This document shows positions 62,347 through 64,000 of a stretch of 64,000 nucleotides of DNA, piece after piece. The notes below the pieces were generated by a model. It was not told the origin of the DNA and did no database searches. It worked only from the letters and a program-made list of their open reading frames with translations. The stretch covers positions 1 to 64,000 of the forward strand of contig CAZMSC010000003.1 in NCBI GenBank assembly GCA_964568845.1, given 5' to 3'. The first letter of the stretch is position 1, and each line of letters begins with the position of its first letter. The translations under genes and the position numbers were made by a program. Source of the stretch: DTBU01 sp964568845. GTDB taxonomy: Archaea > Thermoproteota > CALKCG01 > B24.

Positions 62347-63867
62347 CTAAGCATAATCGGCAAGTTTTTTCCCAGTTTTCCTAAGCCAATCTTCCACTGG
62401 TTGTTTGAATTTTTCTTCAAATAGGGCTCTATGAAATGAATTGTAGGTGCAGAATGATATTATTCTTCCGTCTGGAGTAGCGTAGTGTATACCACATCTG
62501 CCTACTCTATCTAAGTCTAGATTCCATACGTCTTGGAAGTGCATTATCCCAACCATAACAATGTTGTACATCAATTTTCCTAAAGCTTCATAGCTTCCCT
62601 TAGTTATAATATCCTTAAGGAGGTTTCTGATGAGTTCATTCTTCACCATCAGGAGAAATTTGAGCATTTCTAGTTTAGCCCTTCTACTATGACCTTTAAC
62701 CCCTAGGTAGTACATTTCCCAGAATATGTCGGCGAAGCTGTCAACGTCTACAAGCTCAGTTATCGGTACGAAAGATCCATCTTCTCTGACTACTATAAAC
62801 GTAGCCGCACCGCAGTGCGGGTGTAAGGTGAATTCTGGATAAGTTCTATTTTTTATTACCTCCATTCCCTTAGCAATGGGAAGAGGCCAGTTTACAGGTC
62901 TCCAGCTCCACTTTGAGATTACTCCGCCAGTCTGCTCTTCAATGAGTTTTACAGCATCAGGTATCGTTATTCTCATATTTCTCATCTCCTCCTTCCTAGC
63001 TCTACCAGCCATAGATATCGGCTGTATGTTTACGCATCTTATAACATCTCTATTGTCAACAGCATACCTTATGATGTCTCCCAGGTCGCTGTCGTTAACG
63101 CCTTTAGCCAGCGTAACCACCAGCACTATGGATTTATGTCTAAGCCTTCTAGCATTTTCAATAACTCTATTTTTGATATCAATAAGTCCACCCCTACCTC
63201 TAAGCTTAAAGTATATTTCCTCTCTCAATCCATCAAACTGAAGGTAAATCGTATTCATACCAGCATCCAACAACCTTTTATAGTAGTCTAAATCTTCAGC
63301 GAGCCTAATCCCATTCGTATTAACCTCTACGTGTCTAATTCCAGCCATCTTAGCCTCTCTGATCAATTCCGGAAGGTCGTTTCTAAGCGTAGGTTCTCCT
63401 CCGCTAAACTGTAAGGCGTTTGCCGCCCACGGACTATTGGATCTGAAAAGCTTAATCATACCAACTATCTGCTCATACTTGGGTTCATACACGTAGTTTA
63501 CGGCGCCGGCGTAGGCGAAGCATACCGGGCAAGCCATATTGCATCTATTGGTAACATCTATTATGCCTAGTATTGTGTGAGTTTTGTGTTGGGGGCATAG
63601 CCCGCAGTCGAAGGGGCAACCCCTATCTATCTGAGAGTGGGGTTTTTCAAGGCCATTACCGATATATCTGGCAACGTTCCACTTCTTCTCAAACCACTTA
63701 TAGTATTCAGCATCACCCCAGTAAACGTCTTCAAATTTACCATGCTCTGGACACGTCTTCTCCAGGTATATGACATTATTCTCCTCGTAGATTCGCATGG
63801 GTATTCTTCTGAAGCATACTGGGCATATGCTCGCCGACCATTTTTCGAACATTTCTTCTTTAGACAT
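62347..63867 (-). CDS. Radical SAM protein, tetraether lipid synthase (Tes)-like
   Basis: 506 residues. Central radical SAM triad C109-x3-C113-x2-C116 (CNMACPVC) preceded by GCPFDCGLCPQHKTHT (C84, C88, C91) and an N-terminal CPVC/TCPEHG zinc-like site. This three-cluster arrangement and length match the Tes/MJ0619 family, which joins archaeol tails into glycerol dialkyl glycerol tetraether. Other members of this wider family (such as methyltransferase-like homologues) cannot be excluded. GFSGGEPTLR-type SAM motif present (FSGGEPTLR). A GDPD-like gene is just upstream on the same strand. Confidence 0.85.
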   Translation of the reverse strand: MSKEEMFEKWSASICPVCFRRIPMRIYEENNVIYLEKTCPEHGKFEDVYWGDAEYYKWFEKKWNVARYIGNGLEKPHSQIDRGCPFDCGLCPQHKTHTILGIIDVTNRCNMACPVCFAYAGAVNYVYEPKYEQIVGMIKLFRSNSPWAANALQFSGGEPTLRNDLPELIREAKMAGIRHVEVNTNGIRLAEDLDYYKRLLDAGMNTIYLQFDGLREEIYFKLRGRGGLIDIKNRVIENARRLRHKSIVLVVTLAKGVNDSDLGDIIRYAVDNRDVIRCVNIQPISMAGRARKEEMRNMRITIPDAVKLIEEQTGGVISKWSWRPVNWPLPIAKGMEVIKNRTYPEFTLHPHCGAATFIVVREDGSFVPITELVDVDSFADIFWEMYYLGVKGHSRRAKLEMLKFLLMVKNELIRNLLKDIITKGSYEALGKLMYNIVMVGIMHFQDVWNLDLDRVGRCGIHYATPDGRIISFCTYNSFHRALFEEKFKQPVEDWLRKTGKKLADYA

Positions 63868-63915
63868 AACAATGAAACTTTACCTTAAGATTAAGTATAT
63901 AACGGTTTTCCTAAT

Positions 63916-64000
63916 CTACACGGTTTCTCTAAGCTTTACAATCAAATCTGGTTTATTCGTCGTTATAGAATCTACACCTCTCTCCACAAGTGTTCTAGCG
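63916..64000 (-). CDS. C-terminus of a glycerophosphodiester phosphodiesterase-like protein (partial)
   Basis: The last 27 codons before a TAG read ARTLVERGVDSITTNKPDLI..., the typical end of GDPD proteins (...GVDGIITDRPD). The rest lies outside the window. It lies upstream of the Tes-like gene on the same strand, 48 bases from it, so a lipid-related pairing is possible. Confidence 0.65.
   Translation of the reverse strand, partial: ARTLVERGVDSITTNKPDLIVKLRETV

Overview
The window is archaeal. It carries TFE (TFIIE-alpha), aIF2-alpha, Nop10, S27e, aEF1B, an archaeal NAC, a PAC2-type proteasome chaperone, Hjc, XPD, a pyruvoyl arginine decarboxylase and a tetraether-lipid-synthase-like radical SAM enzyme. 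One tRNA has an intron, TTG/GTG starts are common, and TATA/BRE-like promoters are visible. The mixture (TFE beside DUF2110, PaREP1, XPD, NAC, a Tes-like enzyme) points to a TACK/Thermoproteota-type archaeon, possibly an uncultured lineage such as Bathyarchaeia or a relative. This is inference; the exact lineage cannot be fixed from sequence alone. No rRNA, CRISPR array, prophage or plasmid module was seen.

Layout. 0.4-4.9 kb: a redox operon with an FMN glutamate-synthase-like protein, a two-repeat Cys protein and an NfnA/NfnB-like pair, behind a 9-bp palindromic operator candidate. 5.2-10.0 kb (minus): UPF0146, Hjc, PEP synthase, an HtpX-like membrane protease. 10.1-13.1 kb: HAD-IIA phosphatase overlapping DUF2110, TFE, intron-containing tRNA-Leu(CAA), PaREP1 protein. 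13.4-18.3 kb: Maf, DUF4432, ThuA-like, a MoaD-like protein, the zinc-ribbon/aEF1B/unknown operon, PRPP synthetase. 18.45-21.3 kb is accessory: tRNA-Val(GAC), a complete IS1595-like element with 27-bp inverted repeats, a winged-helix regulator, small membrane ORFs (one interrupted by an in-frame TGA) and a hairpin-rich segment that may be an RNA gene. 21.3-23.6 kb: a ubiquitin-like sulfur-transfer locus (MoaD-like, MoeB/UbaA-like E1, ThiS/TtuB-like, TtuA-like). 23.9-26.9 kb: regulator, broken aspartic-protease fragment, a single-chain MntA-HepT fusion, membrane-anchored transglutaminase-like protein. 27.4-29.8 kb: NadA, MoaE/MoaD, DUF2284.

29.9-38.9 kb: GH3 glycosidase, tRNA-Gly(CCC) with an unusual C33, GNAT, divergent argH/argG, MBL protein, HAD phosphatase, degraded coding DNA with palindromes, pyruvoyl arginine decarboxylase (arginine made by ArgG/ArgH can feed this decarboxylase and polyamine synthesis). 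39.0-43.3 kb: GH99-like protein and the translation cluster PAC2-Nop10-aIF2alpha-S27e with IMPase and NAC. 43.4-48.5 kb: a probable sugar/cyclitol locus (UroD-family protein with in-frame TGA, FGGY kinase, amidohydrolase, NodB-like protein). 48.5-53.6 kb: ECF S component, thymidylate synthase-like protein, EndoIII, secreted/membrane gluzincin. 54.0-64 kb: DHH phosphoesterase, XPD, HIT, UMP kinase, a fusion of winged helix + ATP-cone + divergent NrdD-like domain, a LAGLIDADG remnant, orphan PyrI, an operator-bearing small gene, the Tes-like radical SAM protein, and the C-terminus of a GDPD-like gene cut by the window edge.

Best leads: the HTH-ATP-cone-NrdD fusion, the Nfn/glutamate-synthase-like operon with its Cys-repeat protein and altered nucleotide-binding loop, the MntA-HepT single-chain protein, four separate Gly-Gly-ending beta-grasp proteins, the two in-frame TGA codons at Trp-compatible positions, and the structured intergenic segment at 21.1-21.3 kb. 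Four genes or fragments of interest are shorter than 60 codons: nop10, the zinc-ribbon protein, the homing-endonuclease remnant and the GDPD C-terminus.
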